Shown here: positions 26,547 to 34,699 of the stretch, piece after piece | How the letters are laid out: every line of letters begins with the position of its first letter | Numbering within the stretch: position 1 is the first letter of the stretch | Source of the DNA: Ferruginibacter sp. | GTDB taxonomy: Bacteria; Bacteroidota; Bacteroidia; Chitinophagales; Chitinophagaceae | Direction: 5' to 3' | Assembly (NCBI GenBank): GCA_030831945.1 | Contig: JAURKC010000031.1 | Location: 1-43,294 of the forward strand | DNA length: 43,294 nucleotides | The notes under the pieces: generated by a model | Databases searched by the model: none | The model's input: only the letters and a program-made list of their open reading frames with translations | What the model was told of the DNA's origin: nothing | Position numbers and translations under genes: made by a program

Positions 26547-27224
26547 ATGCAAAAGGCTTGTGCTGAAAAAAATCGAATTTTTATTTTTATATTATTATGT
26601 TTAATTCCAATCTTCAATTATGCTCAGTCTGCCAATGACACTTCAATCAGACGACAGTCAATGATTTTTGATCAGTTTATTGAAGGCAAAGTACTTTTTA
26701 AATCAGGTGCTATCAGCGAAGCGCCATTAAACTACCTCTCCACTGACCAATCGATTCTGTTTAAAAAAGAAGGCGTAATCTATACCCTAACCGAATTGAA
26801 TAGCATTGATACCATTTATATTTCAGGAAGAAAATTTGTACCGATCAACAACTTGGTTTATGAAGTAGTTGATGATAATGGAAAGGTGGCACTGGTGGTG
26901 ACTTATAAAAGCAGGTTAAAGCCTTTAATTGCAACGGTTGATCATACTGGTTCTTCCAAACAAAGCGTTAATGTAGTGAGCAATACCGTTTCAGATGTCT
27001 ATTTAACTAGATTATATAAGGGCAACTACACCGTTGAAATTGTAAAATATTATTGGCTTAAAAATTATACTAAAGTCACTCGAGCAAATCGTTTAAAGGA
27101 TTTCCTCAATACATTTAAGGAAAGCGCACATTCTGCCATCGTCAATTTTGAAAAGACAAATCATATTAATTATTCAGTTGAATCTGATATAATTAAATTA
27201 TTGAAATTTTGTAATAGTAATTAA
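26547..27224 (+). CDS. Secreted protein of unknown function
   Basis: 225 residues with a hydrophobic N-terminal segment (IFIFILLCLIPIFNYAQS), probably a cleaved signal peptide with cut after YAQ. The mature part begins with Ser/Thr/Arg-rich residues, has a beta-rich middle (FIEGKVLFKSGAISEAPLNYLSTDQSILFKK-like pattern, then SGRKFVPINNLVYEVVDD), and ends in a helical segment with LKDFLNTFKESAHSAIVNFEK. No enzyme motif, lipobox or transmembrane barrel signal is seen. It lies alone between the susCD terminator and the Pho-box-like array. It could be expressed from its own promoter, but no clear TAnnTTTG precedes it. The family was not recognised. Confidence 0.7.
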   Translation: MQKACAEKNRIFIFILLCLIPIFNYAQSANDTSIRRQSMIFDQFIEGKVLFKSGAISEAPLNYLSTDQSILFKKEGVIYTLTELNSIDTIYISGRKFVPINNLVYEVVDDNGKVALVVTYKSRLKPLIATVDHTGSSKQSVNVVSNTVSDVYLTRLYKGNYTVEIVKYYWLKNYTKVTRANRLKDFLNTFKESAHSAIVNFEKTNHINYSVESDIIKLLKFCNSN

Positions 27225-27269
27225 TTTCAGCCTTTTTGATCGTTGATTCTACTATTCTAGCTCACCCTG

Positions 27270-27348
27270 GGTAACAATTCCTTAACCTACAAGTAACCTT
27301 TCCGTAACATTCTCTTGGCTTTCTCTTAACATTGAAGGGTTCTCTTTG
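27270..27348 (+). promoter_or_regulatory. Pho-box-like array and -7 element of the TonB-receptor operon
   Basis: Six 8-base units start every 11 bases: GGTAACAA (27270), CTTAACCT (27281), AGTAACCT (27292), CGTAACAT (27303), CTTGGCTT (27314) and CTTAACAT (27325). Nine bases after the last unit comes TCTCTTTG (27341-27348), one mismatch from TAnnTTTG. Transcription would start near 27353, about 12 bases before the ATG at 27365. Direct repeats with an 11-bp period overlapping the -33 region are the hallmark of PhoB/PhoP-type activator sites. The CTTAACCT-n3 form is like the SphR-type Pho box of cyanobacteria and the TTAACA boxes of Bacillus PhoP. Binding by the regulator at 33802 is inference. 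Confidence 0.75.
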
Positions 27349-27364
27349 CATAAATATTTATAGC

Positions 27365-30145
27365 ATGAGATTCCTTGGACTAGTTGCCCTTTTTATTACG
27401 CTTTCTTTTAACTCCTTTTCTCAAAAGGCAAAAATTGAAGGTAGAGTAACCGATTCAAAAACGGGTAGTCCAATTGCGGGTATTTCCGTAATTAATAAAT
27501 CGACTGGAAAAGGTATTGCTACCGATTTAGAGGGTAGGTTTATTCTCAATGTAGAGGCTGGAAAAAAATACGTATTGGTAATCAGTTCTACTAATTATGA
27601 AGCAAAGGAGATAACAGATGTGGAAATTGGTGCAGATGGAATTGGTCACCTTGAGGTTTCGCTTATGGCTAAGATGAAAACTGGCGAAGAGGTAATAGTT
27701 AGGGCTAGCTCTGCAAAAAAAGAAACAGTAAATGCAATGTTAGCTTTTCAGAAAAGTACTAATACTGTTGCATCCGTTATTTCTGCTGAAGCTATAAGAA
27801 GAAGCCCTGATAAAAATACTGGAGAGGTCTTAAAGCGTACACCAGGTGCAAGCTTAATTGACGGCAAATTTTTGGTAATAAGAGGTTTGGCTGATCGTTA
27901 TAATCAAGCCATGCTAAATGGCGTTTTATTGACGAGCACTGAGCCTGATCGTAAAACATTTTCGTTCGATATTATTCCATCTTCAATGATTGATAACATT
28001 GTGATCAATAAGGCCTTTGTTCCTGAATTACCTGGAGAGTGGGCTGGTGGCTTGGTGCAGGTAAATACAAAAGATATCCCCTCTAAAAATTTCTTCAATG
28101 TCCAAATCGGTACGGGATTTAATACCCAAACTATTGGAAAAAATTTCTATGCTTCAAGAGGTGGTAAAATGGATTGGTTGGGCATCGATGATGGCACCAG
28201 GTCCTTGCCTTCAAGTTATATTTCAAAATCGGCATTTTCTCTTGCTACTTCTGCCCAAAGAACTGAGATAGGAAAAGAAATGTCCAATAACTGGGCAGCC
28301 ATTTCGCAATCTGCAAGACCCAATACTTCTTTTCAGTTGAATGGCGGTTTTTCAGGTAAATTTTTAGGTAAAAAAATTGGCGGAATAATGGGGTTAAATT
28401 ATAGTAGAAGTACTAGATATGTGGCTATCCTCAATCGTATCCAGTCACTTGAAAATTCGATATTTAGTCAGCAGTATAGTTATGATGATGATCGTTATAC
28501 AGAGGAAGTAACGATCGGCGGATTGGCAAGTTTAACAATGCAATTGAATGCAAAAAATAAAATTTCCGCCAAGGCAATTGTAAATGGAAACACTAATAAT
28601 TATTTAACTCAGCGTGCTGGAATAAATAATGTTACAGGAGATGATGTTAAGGGGGGAGAGATTGCATTTAAGGAAAACACTTTTTTAACCACACAAGTAT
28701 CTGGCGAGCACAATATCCTGTCATCTTTGAAACTTAAGTGGTACGGCTCTTTTAATATCTTGGATGGATATAGTCCTGATCAAAAACGTTTCCAATACAC
28801 ACGTGCTTCTGGCACCCTAAATCCCTATGCTTTTTTAGTGGGTAATTCACTTGCACAAGAAAGCGGAAGTAGAATTTTCCAAACGCTGAGCGATTATATT
28901 TATACCAGTGGCGGAGACCTTTCTTACAGCTTTACTCTTTTTGGTCTAAAGCAGTCGGTTAAAGCAGGCTATATGCTTCAGGTAAAAGATCGACTTTTTG
29001 ATGCGCAGCTTTTTGCAAATTTTTTACCTAAGGATAATTTCGCATTAAGACAATTGCCCATTGATAAAATATTTGCACCCGAAAATTTTGGCGATGGCGA
29101 TCCGACTAGTAATTTATTTGCTTTCAATTCCATCAACAATCGGAATTTTAGGTATATGGCTAATACGATTCTGAATTCAGAATTTATACAATTTGACAAT
29201 CAACTTTCCGACAAGTTGAGGATAGTGTGGGGATTGCGCGCCGAAAATTTTGATCAATTGCTAGGATCTGTAAAAAAATGGGATGAACGCCATAAGCATA
29301 CTGAGCAGTTAGACATTTTGCCAGGGATAAATGCTACTTATAAATTAAATGATAAAACCAATTTACGATTGACTGGTTCCCAAACAGTGATACGACCAGA
29401 ACTAAGAGAATTAGCTGCCCTTACCCTATACGATTTTGAATTAAACTCTGCCGTTCAAGGAAATCCCAATTTGATTAGGACTAAAATGACCAATGCAGAC
29501 CTTAGGTATGAGATATATCCTCGTTCGGGAGAGGCCTTAACCGCAGGAGTTTTTTACAAATATTTCGACAAACCGATTGAGCAAAACCTTCAACAAGGAG
29601 GTGCAATATTTGAATTCCAAAATCCAGACAAAGCTACCGCTTATGGAGTTGAGCTAGAATTTAGAAAGAAAATGGATATGATCAATACCCTCAAAAATTT
29701 CACTCTTCAGGCTAATGGGGCGTATATTAAAAGTCAAGTCACTGATTACAGACGTAATATAGCCCGTCCATTACAAGGCCAGTCACCTTATTTACTGAAT
29801 GTAGGGTTGATGTATGACCTTGAAAGAGCAGGATTAAGTGCAACTTTCTTGTATAACCAAATTGGAAAACGCATTTATATGGTTGGAGATATTCCTGCAA
29901 GTGGTGGAGGTGGTGCACCAGATATCTGGGAAGCAACAAGACCTGTATTGGATTTCCAATTGGCTAAAAAAGTAATAGATAAAAAGGGAGAAATTAAATT
30001 AAATGTGTCAGACATCTTAAATAAAAAGCAATATTTCTATCAAAATAAGGATAGTGATACAGGGTTTCAATTAGGCACGGACGCCTATAGATTTACAAGA
30101 AAATTTGGAACAACTATCAGTATATCATTTAATTATTCATTTTAA
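27365..30145 (+). CDS. TonB-dependent outer-membrane receptor, probably phosphate-regulated
   Basis: 926-residue outer-membrane transporter without a SusD partner. A signal peptide (MRFLGLVALFITLSFNSFSQ) precedes a carboxypeptidase-regulatory-like domain (about 22-105). The plug starts near 125 and includes RRSPDKNTGEVLKRTPGASL, VIRGLADRYNQAMLNGV and FDIIPSSMIDNIVINKAF, the highly conserved part of this receptor group. The barrel ends with SISFNYSF. The start is set at the ATG at 27365; a TTG 33 bases upstream lies in the promoter region. Six 11-bp-phased repeats stand upstream, and a beta-helix lipoprotein gene follows after 29 bases. The cargo is unknown; phosphate or a phosphorus-containing compound is inferred from the operator and neighbours. 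Confidence 0.92.
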   Translation: MRFLGLVALFITLSFNSFSQKAKIEGRVTDSKTGSPIAGISVINKSTGKGIATDLEGRFILNVEAGKKYVLVISSTNYEAKEITDVEIGADGIGHLEVSLMAKMKTGEEVIVRASSAKKETVNAMLAFQKSTNTVASVISAEAIRRSPDKNTGEVLKRTPGASLIDGKFLVIRGLADRYNQAMLNGVLLTSTEPDRKTFSFDIIPSSMIDNIVINKAFVPELPGEWAGGLVQVNTKDIPSKNFFNVQIGTGFNTQTIGKNFYASRGGKMDWLGIDDGTRSLPSSYISKSAFSLATSAQRTEIGKEMSNNWAAISQSARPNTSFQLNGGFSGKFLGKKIGGIMGLNYSRSTRYVAILNRIQSLENSIFSQQYSYDDDRYTEEVTIGGLASLTMQLNAKNKISAKAIVNGNTNNYLTQRAGINNVTGDDVKGGEIAFKENTFLTTQVSGEHNILSSLKLKWYGSFNILDGYSPDQKRFQYTRASGTLNPYAFLVGNSLAQESGSRIFQTLSDYIYTSGGDLSYSFTLFGLKQSVKAGYMLQVKDRLFDAQLFANFLPKDNFALRQLPIDKIFAPENFGDGDPTSNLFAFNSINNRNFRYMANTILNSEFIQFDNQLSDKLRIVWGLRAENFDQLLGSVKKWDERHKHTEQLDILPGINATYKLNDKTNLRLTGSQTVIRPELRELAALTLYDFELNSAVQGNPNLIRTKMTNADLRYEIYPRSGEALTAGVFYKYFDKPIEQNLQQGGAIFEFQNPDKATAYGVELEFRKKMDMINTLKNFTLQANGAYIKSQVTDYRRNIARPLQGQSPYLLNVGLMYDLERAGLSATFLYNQIGKRIYMVGDIPASGGGGAPDIWEATRPVLDFQLAKKVIDKKGEIKLNVSDILNKKQYFYQNKDSDTGFQLGTDAYRFTRKFGTTISISFNYSF

Positions 30146-30174
30146 GAGAAATTATAAAAATCAAAAAGAAAAAT

Positions 30175-31635
30175 ATGAAAAAGTACATCTTTTATTTGGC
30201 AGCCTTCACTACAATAAGTATCTCCGCTTGTCGCAAAATTGAAACAGACGGTGAGCCAATCATTGTAAATGTTCCATCATCGACAACAGGCAAAGTAGTT
30301 GCTAAAACAGTAACGCTATCTGGTCATGTAACAAGAGATACTACTTTATTGGCTGTAGATGATAATTTCATATCTGGCCTCGTTTACGTAGATGCTGGGG
30401 TAACTTTGACTGTTCAAGCAGGGGCAACTGTGAAGGCAACTTATTCAGGTACTTCAACTGCTGCTTTGATAATAAAAAGAGGGGCTAAGATTATGGCAGT
30501 AGGCACTTTGGCTAAGCCAATTATTTTTACATCAGCTTCTCCTACTCCTGTATCAGGTGATTGGGGAGGAATAGAGTTATTAGGTAAAGCAGCTATCAAT
30601 TCTAGTAATGGCGGAGCTCCTGGATTATATATACCAGAGGGAGGATTTAATAATGCTGCAGGTGATGGCCTTGCCGGCTCTGGAGATGCGCTAGTTCCTA
30701 CTCCGGTTAATAATGATAATTCCGGTATAATGCAGTATGTTCGAATTGAATATGCGGGTTATGCATTTTTACCTAATCAAGAAATCAATAGTCTTACAAT
30801 GGCTTGTGTGGGTAGCGGAACTACCATCGATCATATCCAAGTTTCTTATGCAAAAGATGATGCTTTTGAGTGGTTTGGAGGAACAGTGAATTGCAAATAC
30901 TTAATTTCTTTCAAAACACAAGATGACGATTTCGATACGGATAACGGCTACAGTGGCTCTGTACAATTCGGATTGATTGTTAGAGATTCCTCTATTGCAG
31001 ATGTTTCAAAATCTGAGAGTTTTGAAAGTGATAATGACGGCTCTGGAAGCACGTTGACACCCAAGACCAATGCGGTTTTTTGTAATGTAACCTCTTTTGG
31101 TCCTCAGGCTACCCAAAGTAATATAGGCAATAGCAACTATCTTGGAGCAGCAGTGCAAATTAGAAGAAACTCTTCACTGTCAATATTTAATTCAGCATTC
31201 GTTGGTTGGTCGAAAGGGATTTTGATAGACGCAGGTTTGGGTAGTCCAACAGATTTAAATATCACTGCTGGAACTTTACAGTTAAGTGGTATTTTGTTAA
31301 TTAGTTGTAAAACACCGATAGATTATACTGCAAGTACCTCAGCCCCAACAGGAGGATCTGCAGCATCACTTTCTACTTGGTTTACTTCCAACACAAAAAA
31401 TAAAATCATCACTCAAACAGCTAATCAAAATACTTATACCAGACCATTTGATTATACGAATCCTGATTTTGGCCCTTTTGGTAATTCTGCGGTGGTAATA
31501 CCAACGGCCTCAAACAACTTTTTTGATGACCCTATTTTGGTGGCACGTACATTTATCAAAAAAGTAGATTTTATTGGTGGTATAGCTCCTGCGGGTGAAG
31601 ATGCGAATTGGTTTAAAGGATGGACAAAGTTTTAA
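30175..31635 (+). CDS. Beta-helix surface lipoprotein paired with the TonB receptor
   Basis: 486 residues. A signal peptide ends in a lipobox (SISAC, Cys19). From about residue 60 the sequence shows repeated short strands with Gly/Asn/Asp turns typical of a right-handed beta-helix (VDAGVTLTVQAGATVKATY, AKIMAVGTLAKPIIFTSASP, GDWGGIELLGKA). Two acidic clusters could bind cations: DDDFDTD at 250-256 and SFESDNDGSGS near 282-292. SYAKDDAFEWFGGTVN around 224-239 is the most conserved-looking stretch. No polysaccharide-lyase active site was recognised. It starts 29 bases after the receptor stop and is followed by a strong terminator, so the two form one operon. A binding or lid function for the receptor is inference. 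Confidence 0.8.
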   Translation: MKKYIFYLAAFTTISISACRKIETDGEPIIVNVPSSTTGKVVAKTVTLSGHVTRDTTLLAVDDNFISGLVYVDAGVTLTVQAGATVKATYSGTSTAALIIKRGAKIMAVGTLAKPIIFTSASPTPVSGDWGGIELLGKAAINSSNGGAPGLYIPEGGFNNAAGDGLAGSGDALVPTPVNNDNSGIMQYVRIEYAGYAFLPNQEINSLTMACVGSGTTIDHIQVSYAKDDAFEWFGGTVNCKYLISFKTQDDDFDTDNGYSGSVQFGLIVRDSSIADVSKSESFESDNDGSGSTLTPKTNAVFCNVTSFGPQATQSNIGNSNYLGAAVQIRRNSSLSIFNSAFVGWSKGILIDAGLGSPTDLNITAGTLQLSGILLISCKTPIDYTASTSAPTGGSAASLSTWFTSNTKNKIITQTANQNTYTRPFDYTNPDFGPFGNSAVVIPTASNNFFDDPILVARTFIKKVDFIGGIAPAGEDANWFKGWTKF

Positions 31636-31656
31636 TAAATAATTACATATAGTTTC

Positions 31657-31687
31657 AAAAAGGAGCCGCTTTTAGCAGCTCCTTTTT
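31657..31687 (+). terminator. Terminator of the receptor/beta-helix operon
   Basis: Perfect 10-bp stem AAAAAGGAGC / GCTCCTTTTT with an 11-base loop, 21 bases after the beta-helix gene stop; the T-run is the end of the right arm. Confidence 0.9.
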
Positions 31688-31744
31688 ATATTTCAATGAT
31701 TTCGTATCACCGTTAACCTAGTCACTAGTCGTTTCGCAATCCTT

Positions 31745-31752
31745 TATCTTTG
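31745..31752 (+). promoter_or_regulatory. -7 element of the small lipoprotein gene
   Basis: TATCTTTG, a full TAnnTTTG match, ends four bases before the ATG at 31757, so the message would begin at or next to its start codon. No TTG is seen at the expected -33 distance. A single TTAACC about 30 bases upstream has no phased partner. Confidence 0.6.
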
Positions 31753-31756
31753 CGCT

Positions 31757-32161
31757 ATGAAACAATCCCTTTTAATTTTTAGCTTAGTGTTGATAATTTT
31801 ATCCTGTAATCAATCGAATGAGTTAATCAAAGAACAAATCAATCATTCAGATAGTGTCGCTATTAATTACTTCAAGGGCGATGGCACGATGGATACGGTG
31901 GTAGCAGTAAAAATCATAAAAGATCCAAAAATAATTAACCAACTAACTGATTTTGTTGCTCAAAAAAACAGTAAGATGAATTATTCTTGTGGCGTTGACG
32001 GATCCTTACATTTTTTTAAAATGAATAAAGTGATCCAAGACGTTACTTTCGGAATGAATGCAGCTGGTTGTAGTTATTTTTCTTTTACACTTCAGGGAAA
32101 AACCCAGGCTACAGAATTGTCAGATGCTGCAAAAGAATTGATTGCCTCTTTGAGAAAGTAG
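31757..32161 (+). CDS. Small lipoprotein of unknown function
   Basis: 134 residues with a short signal peptide and lipobox (IILSC, Cys17). The mature domain of about 115 residues has alternating strands (SVAINYFKGDGTMDTVVAVKIIKDPKI) and a closing helix (ELSDAAKELIASLRK). Two Cys (in NYSCGVDG and NAAGCSYF) could form a disulfide bond. No family was recognised. It lies after the terminator of the TonB-receptor/beta-helix operon with its own -7 element, and converges with the PhoR-like gene across a repeat-containing gap. A role in the phosphate neighbourhood cannot be asserted. Confidence 0.72.
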   Translation: MKQSLLIFSLVLIILSCNQSNELIKEQINHSDSVAINYFKGDGTMDTVVAVKIIKDPKIINQLTDFVAQKNSKMNYSCGVDGSLHFFKMNKVIQDVTFGMNAAGCSYFSFTLQGKTQATELSDAAKELIASLRK

Positions 32162-32664
32162 ATTTTTATAAATTATTTAACCATCAATCATGCTTAATTG
32201 AGTTGAGGCGATTTGACATCCTATTCTTTGAACTCCCTTTCAACACGGCGCTTGAATATAATTGCTAGAAATTTTAAATATCAGACGTTAAAAAACCATG
32301 CTTATTAAAGTAACGCTGTGTTTTAATTTAGCCTTACTAGTTACTCAACCTCCAAAATGTAGCAAGTGCCCATTCACTGATGCCCTCGAATAAAAAGTGC
32401 TAGAAATTTTAAATAGCAGGCGTTAAAAAATCAAGGCTGTTTGAGCCGGCGCTCCCTTTAAATTAACTTACTCTACCGGCGAGTTCCTTGATTTTATCCG
32501 CCGCGGCGGATTGATTTTTTTTGTTACTTTTTTGCATCAAGGCAAAAAAGTAAATGAACTCTATTCCGAAAGGAAATTTCAAATTCAAATTGGTTGATTT
32601 TATTTTGATCAAAAGCTTAACCTATTGCAGGGCTTAAGCTTTAAGAGGAGCAACTATTAAGGAA
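32162..32664. other. Convergent intergenic region with compound repeat copy 2
   Basis: 503 bases between two gene ends. Bases 32248-32575 are the second copy of the compound repeat. The remaining flanks are AT-rich, and the last 60 bases before the histidine kinase gene show no clear terminator other than the repeat's own hairpin. No coding frame was seen. Confidence 0.7.
32248..32575 (+). repeat. Compound palindromic intergenic repeat, copy 2
   Basis: Same order of parts as at 2436-2747: a degenerate unit (from 32248), an intact unit beginning GCCCTCGAATAAAAAGTGCT at 32382 with left arm to 32436, the hairpin TTACTTTTTTGC / GCAAAAAAGTAA at 32524-32553, and the tail ACTCTATTCCGAAAGGAA. The right arm differs: the 38 bases corresponding to 2645-2682 are replaced by the perfect 14-base palindrome TCCGCCGCGGCGGA (32497-32510). 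Confidence 0.85.
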
Positions 32665-33714
32665 TTAATCTTTTTTGCTTTCCAAAGTAAATCCAAAAGT
32701 ACTACCCACATCACTGGTACTCCTTACATGTATCGTTTGCTCATGCGCTTCAATAATATGTTTACAAATCGCAAGTCCTAAACCACTTCCACCTACTTTT
32801 CTGCTTCTTGCCAAATCCGTTCTATAAAACCTTTCAAAAATTCTACCAATATGTTCCTCCGAAATCCCTGATCCGTCATCACTAATTTCTATTAGAATTT
32901 TCTTTCCATCAATTTTATAAACACTGGCTTCAATCAAACCATTCGTTTTTCCATACTTATTGCTGTTGTCAATCAAATTAGTTAACACCTGTCTTATCTT
33001 TTCTTTGTCTGCAAATACAGTCAGCGCTAATTCACAGCCTTTTTTAATGGCCATCTTAATCTGTTTGTCTTCTGCTTTAATGGAAAGTGATTCAAAAACC
33101 TCTTTTACTAGATCTTGAATAACGAAATTGCTTTTGTCTAAAAGTAATTCTCCTCTTTCAAGTTTAGAGATTTCATCAAGGTCATCTACTAGATTTACTA
33201 ATCGCTCAATATTTCGAGCAGTGCTACGTAGGAATTTTTTATTTACTTCTGGATTGTCTAGGGCTCCATTTAGCAAGGTGTCTACATATCCTTGAATAGC
33301 AAAAATGGGCGTTTTGAATTCATGAGAAAGGTTTTGAAGAAATTCTTTTCTGTAGGCCTCATTTTGTTGTAACACTTCAATTTCTGCCCTGCGTTGGTGT
33401 GCCCAATTTTCAACATCTTCGTTTACCTCGTCAATACTTTTTTGTGGTAAAATATTTTTGTAATAAAACTCCTCCCGCTTGCTTGCTTTCGTTTGATAAA
33501 TTAATTTGTAAATCAATTTTATCTTACGGTACACAAAATTTTGTACCATAAATAATATCAATCCATAGCAGGCAATGAAAATAACAATCAAACTAACGAG
33601 TGGAATCCACCAGGCAGATTGAAGAAAAAAACTTCCTATAGCTAAGGGTAAAGAAATAAATAAAGCCGTTGCTGCTGATAATTGCTGCGGGGAAAGATTT
33701 TTTTGTGAAAACAT
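32665..33714 (-). CDS. PhoR-like membrane histidine kinase
   Basis: 349-residue sensor kinase. Two transmembrane helices near residues 14-32 and 37-58 are joined by a very short loop, so there is no periplasmic sensor domain. A linker of about 60 residues leads to the HisKA domain with His131 in NLSHEFKTP. The ATPase domain shows the N-box LTNLIDNSNKYG (Asn250), G1 DDGSG at 279-283 and G2 GGSGLGLAI at 308-316. No HAMP or PAS domain is obvious. This layout resembles PhoR kinases, which read phosphate supply through transporter and PhoU-type proteins instead of a ligand pocket. The gene follows the PhoB-like gene by 87 bases. The signal is inferred, not shown. Confidence 0.85.
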   Translation of the reverse strand: MFSQKNLSPQQLSAATALFISLPLAIGSFFLQSAWWIPLVSLIVIFIACYGLILFMVQNFVYRKIKLIYKLIYQTKASKREEFYYKNILPQKSIDEVNEDVENWAHQRRAEIEVLQQNEAYRKEFLQNLSHEFKTPIFAIQGYVDTLLNGALDNPEVNKKFLRSTARNIERLVNLVDDLDEISKLERGELLLDKSNFVIQDLVKEVFESLSIKAEDKQIKMAIKKGCELALTVFADKEKIRQVLTNLIDNSNKYGKTNGLIEASVYKIDGKKILIEISDDGSGISEEHIGRIFERFYRTDLARSRKVGGSGLGLAICKHIIEAHEQTIHVRSTSDVGSTFGFTLESKKD

Positions 33715-33801
33715 CTTTTTTCCTGGTTAAAATTTCATGGAGGATTAGAACTTGCCTAACGAATATAAGCAACAATTCAGTAATTACCTTATCAATGGGG
33801 A

Positions 33802-34476
33802 CTATAATTCAAATTTATAGCCTACTCCTTTAACCGTAGTAATACAATCTAAGTTGAGTTTTTGGCGAATCTTCCGGATATGAACATCAATGGTACGGTC
33901 TCCAACGATTACTTCAGTACCCCATACCTGATTCAAAATTTCGTTGCGTAAAAAAACTTTTCCTGGCTTTGAAGCTAGCAAACTAAGTAATTCAAATTCT
34001 TTTCTGGCTAAAATGATATCATCTCCTTTATAATTAACGATATAATTCTCCTTATTGATAATCAGTTCACCATGTCGGATGATTGATTTATTTTCTTTTT
34101 TAAGCCTTCTGAATAACGCAACTATTTTGCTTATTAAAATTTTGGGTCGGATAGGCTTGGTAAGGTAATCGTCTGCTCCAGATTCTAAACCACGAATTTC
34201 AGTCCCTTCATCACTAAGCGCAGATAAGAAAATAATCAATGTTTCTTTGAAGACTGGTTGAGCGCGAAGAATATTACAAGTCTCAATGCCCGTTTTACCA
34301 GGCATCATTACATCAAGGATGATTAAATCGGGGAGGTGTTTTTTGGCTTGTTCAATCGCTTCATCACCGTTTTTTGCGGTGATTACATCATAGCCCTCTG
34401 CTGCTAAATTGAATTGAATGATTTCCAGAATATCTGGCTCGTCATCTGCAATTAATATTTTTTTGGGACTGCTCAT
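33802..34476 (-). CDS. PhoB-like OmpR-family response regulator
   Basis: About 224 residues. The receiver domain has the acidic pocket Asp11/Asp12, phospho-acceptor Asp55 in ILDVMMPGK, Ser85 and Lys107. The winged-helix DNA-binding domain has EFELLSLLASKPGKVFLRNEILNQVWG and the recognition-helix region VGDRTIDVHIRKIRQKL, the form usual in PhoB relatives, which bind 11-bp-phased direct repeats as dimers. The start is set at MSSPKKILIADDEPD (34476); an earlier in-frame ATG at 34494 lies inside the -7 element. It is transcribed first, with the kinase gene downstream. It is a good candidate to bind the repeat array at 27270-27334. Confidence 0.87.
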   Translation of the reverse strand: MSSPKKILIADDEPDILEIIQFNLAAEGYDVITAKNGDEAIEQAKKHLPDLIILDVMMPGKTGIETCNILRAQPVFKETLIIFLSALSDEGTEIRGLESGADDYLTKPIRPKILISKIVALFRRLKKENKSIIRHGELIINKENYIVNYKGDDIILARKEFELLSLLASKPGKVFLRNEILNQVWGTEVIVGDRTIDVHIRKIRQKLNLDCITTVKGVGYKFEL

Positions 34477-34491
34477 ATAATATTCTCTATG

Positions 34492-34499
34492 CAAAAGTA
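34492..34499 (-). promoter_or_regulatory. -7 element of the PhoBR-like operon
   Basis: Minus strand TACTTTTG, a full TAnnTTTG match, 15 bases before the regulator ATG at 34476. GGTTAACC lies directly upstream, but no 11-bp-phased series is present, so autoregulation is not supported. Confidence 0.65.
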
Positions 34500-34699
34500 G
34501 GTTAACCCTTCAATCATTGTGTCAGACTGCACCCTTTCTTGTATTATTAAATTGTTAAGGCATTCTAGTGCATAATACTACAAAAAAATTGCAGGTTTTA
34601 GTTGTAAAAAGTGTAAAATACTACGAATTTTAAAAAGCTTAACGGCAAGGTTTTTAAAAGCATCAGTTTTTTTGGCATCTTTGCAGAAGAATTATAGCT

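Noticed and set aside
31700..31745. TTAACC upstream of the small lipoprotein gene as a Pho box
   Set aside because: Single occurrence without phased repeats.
34500..34560. GGTTAACC and CTTAACAA upstream of the PhoB-like gene as an autoregulatory Pho box
   Set aside because: The two sites are not spaced by multiples of 11 bases in a series, so the arrangement is not like the 27270 array.
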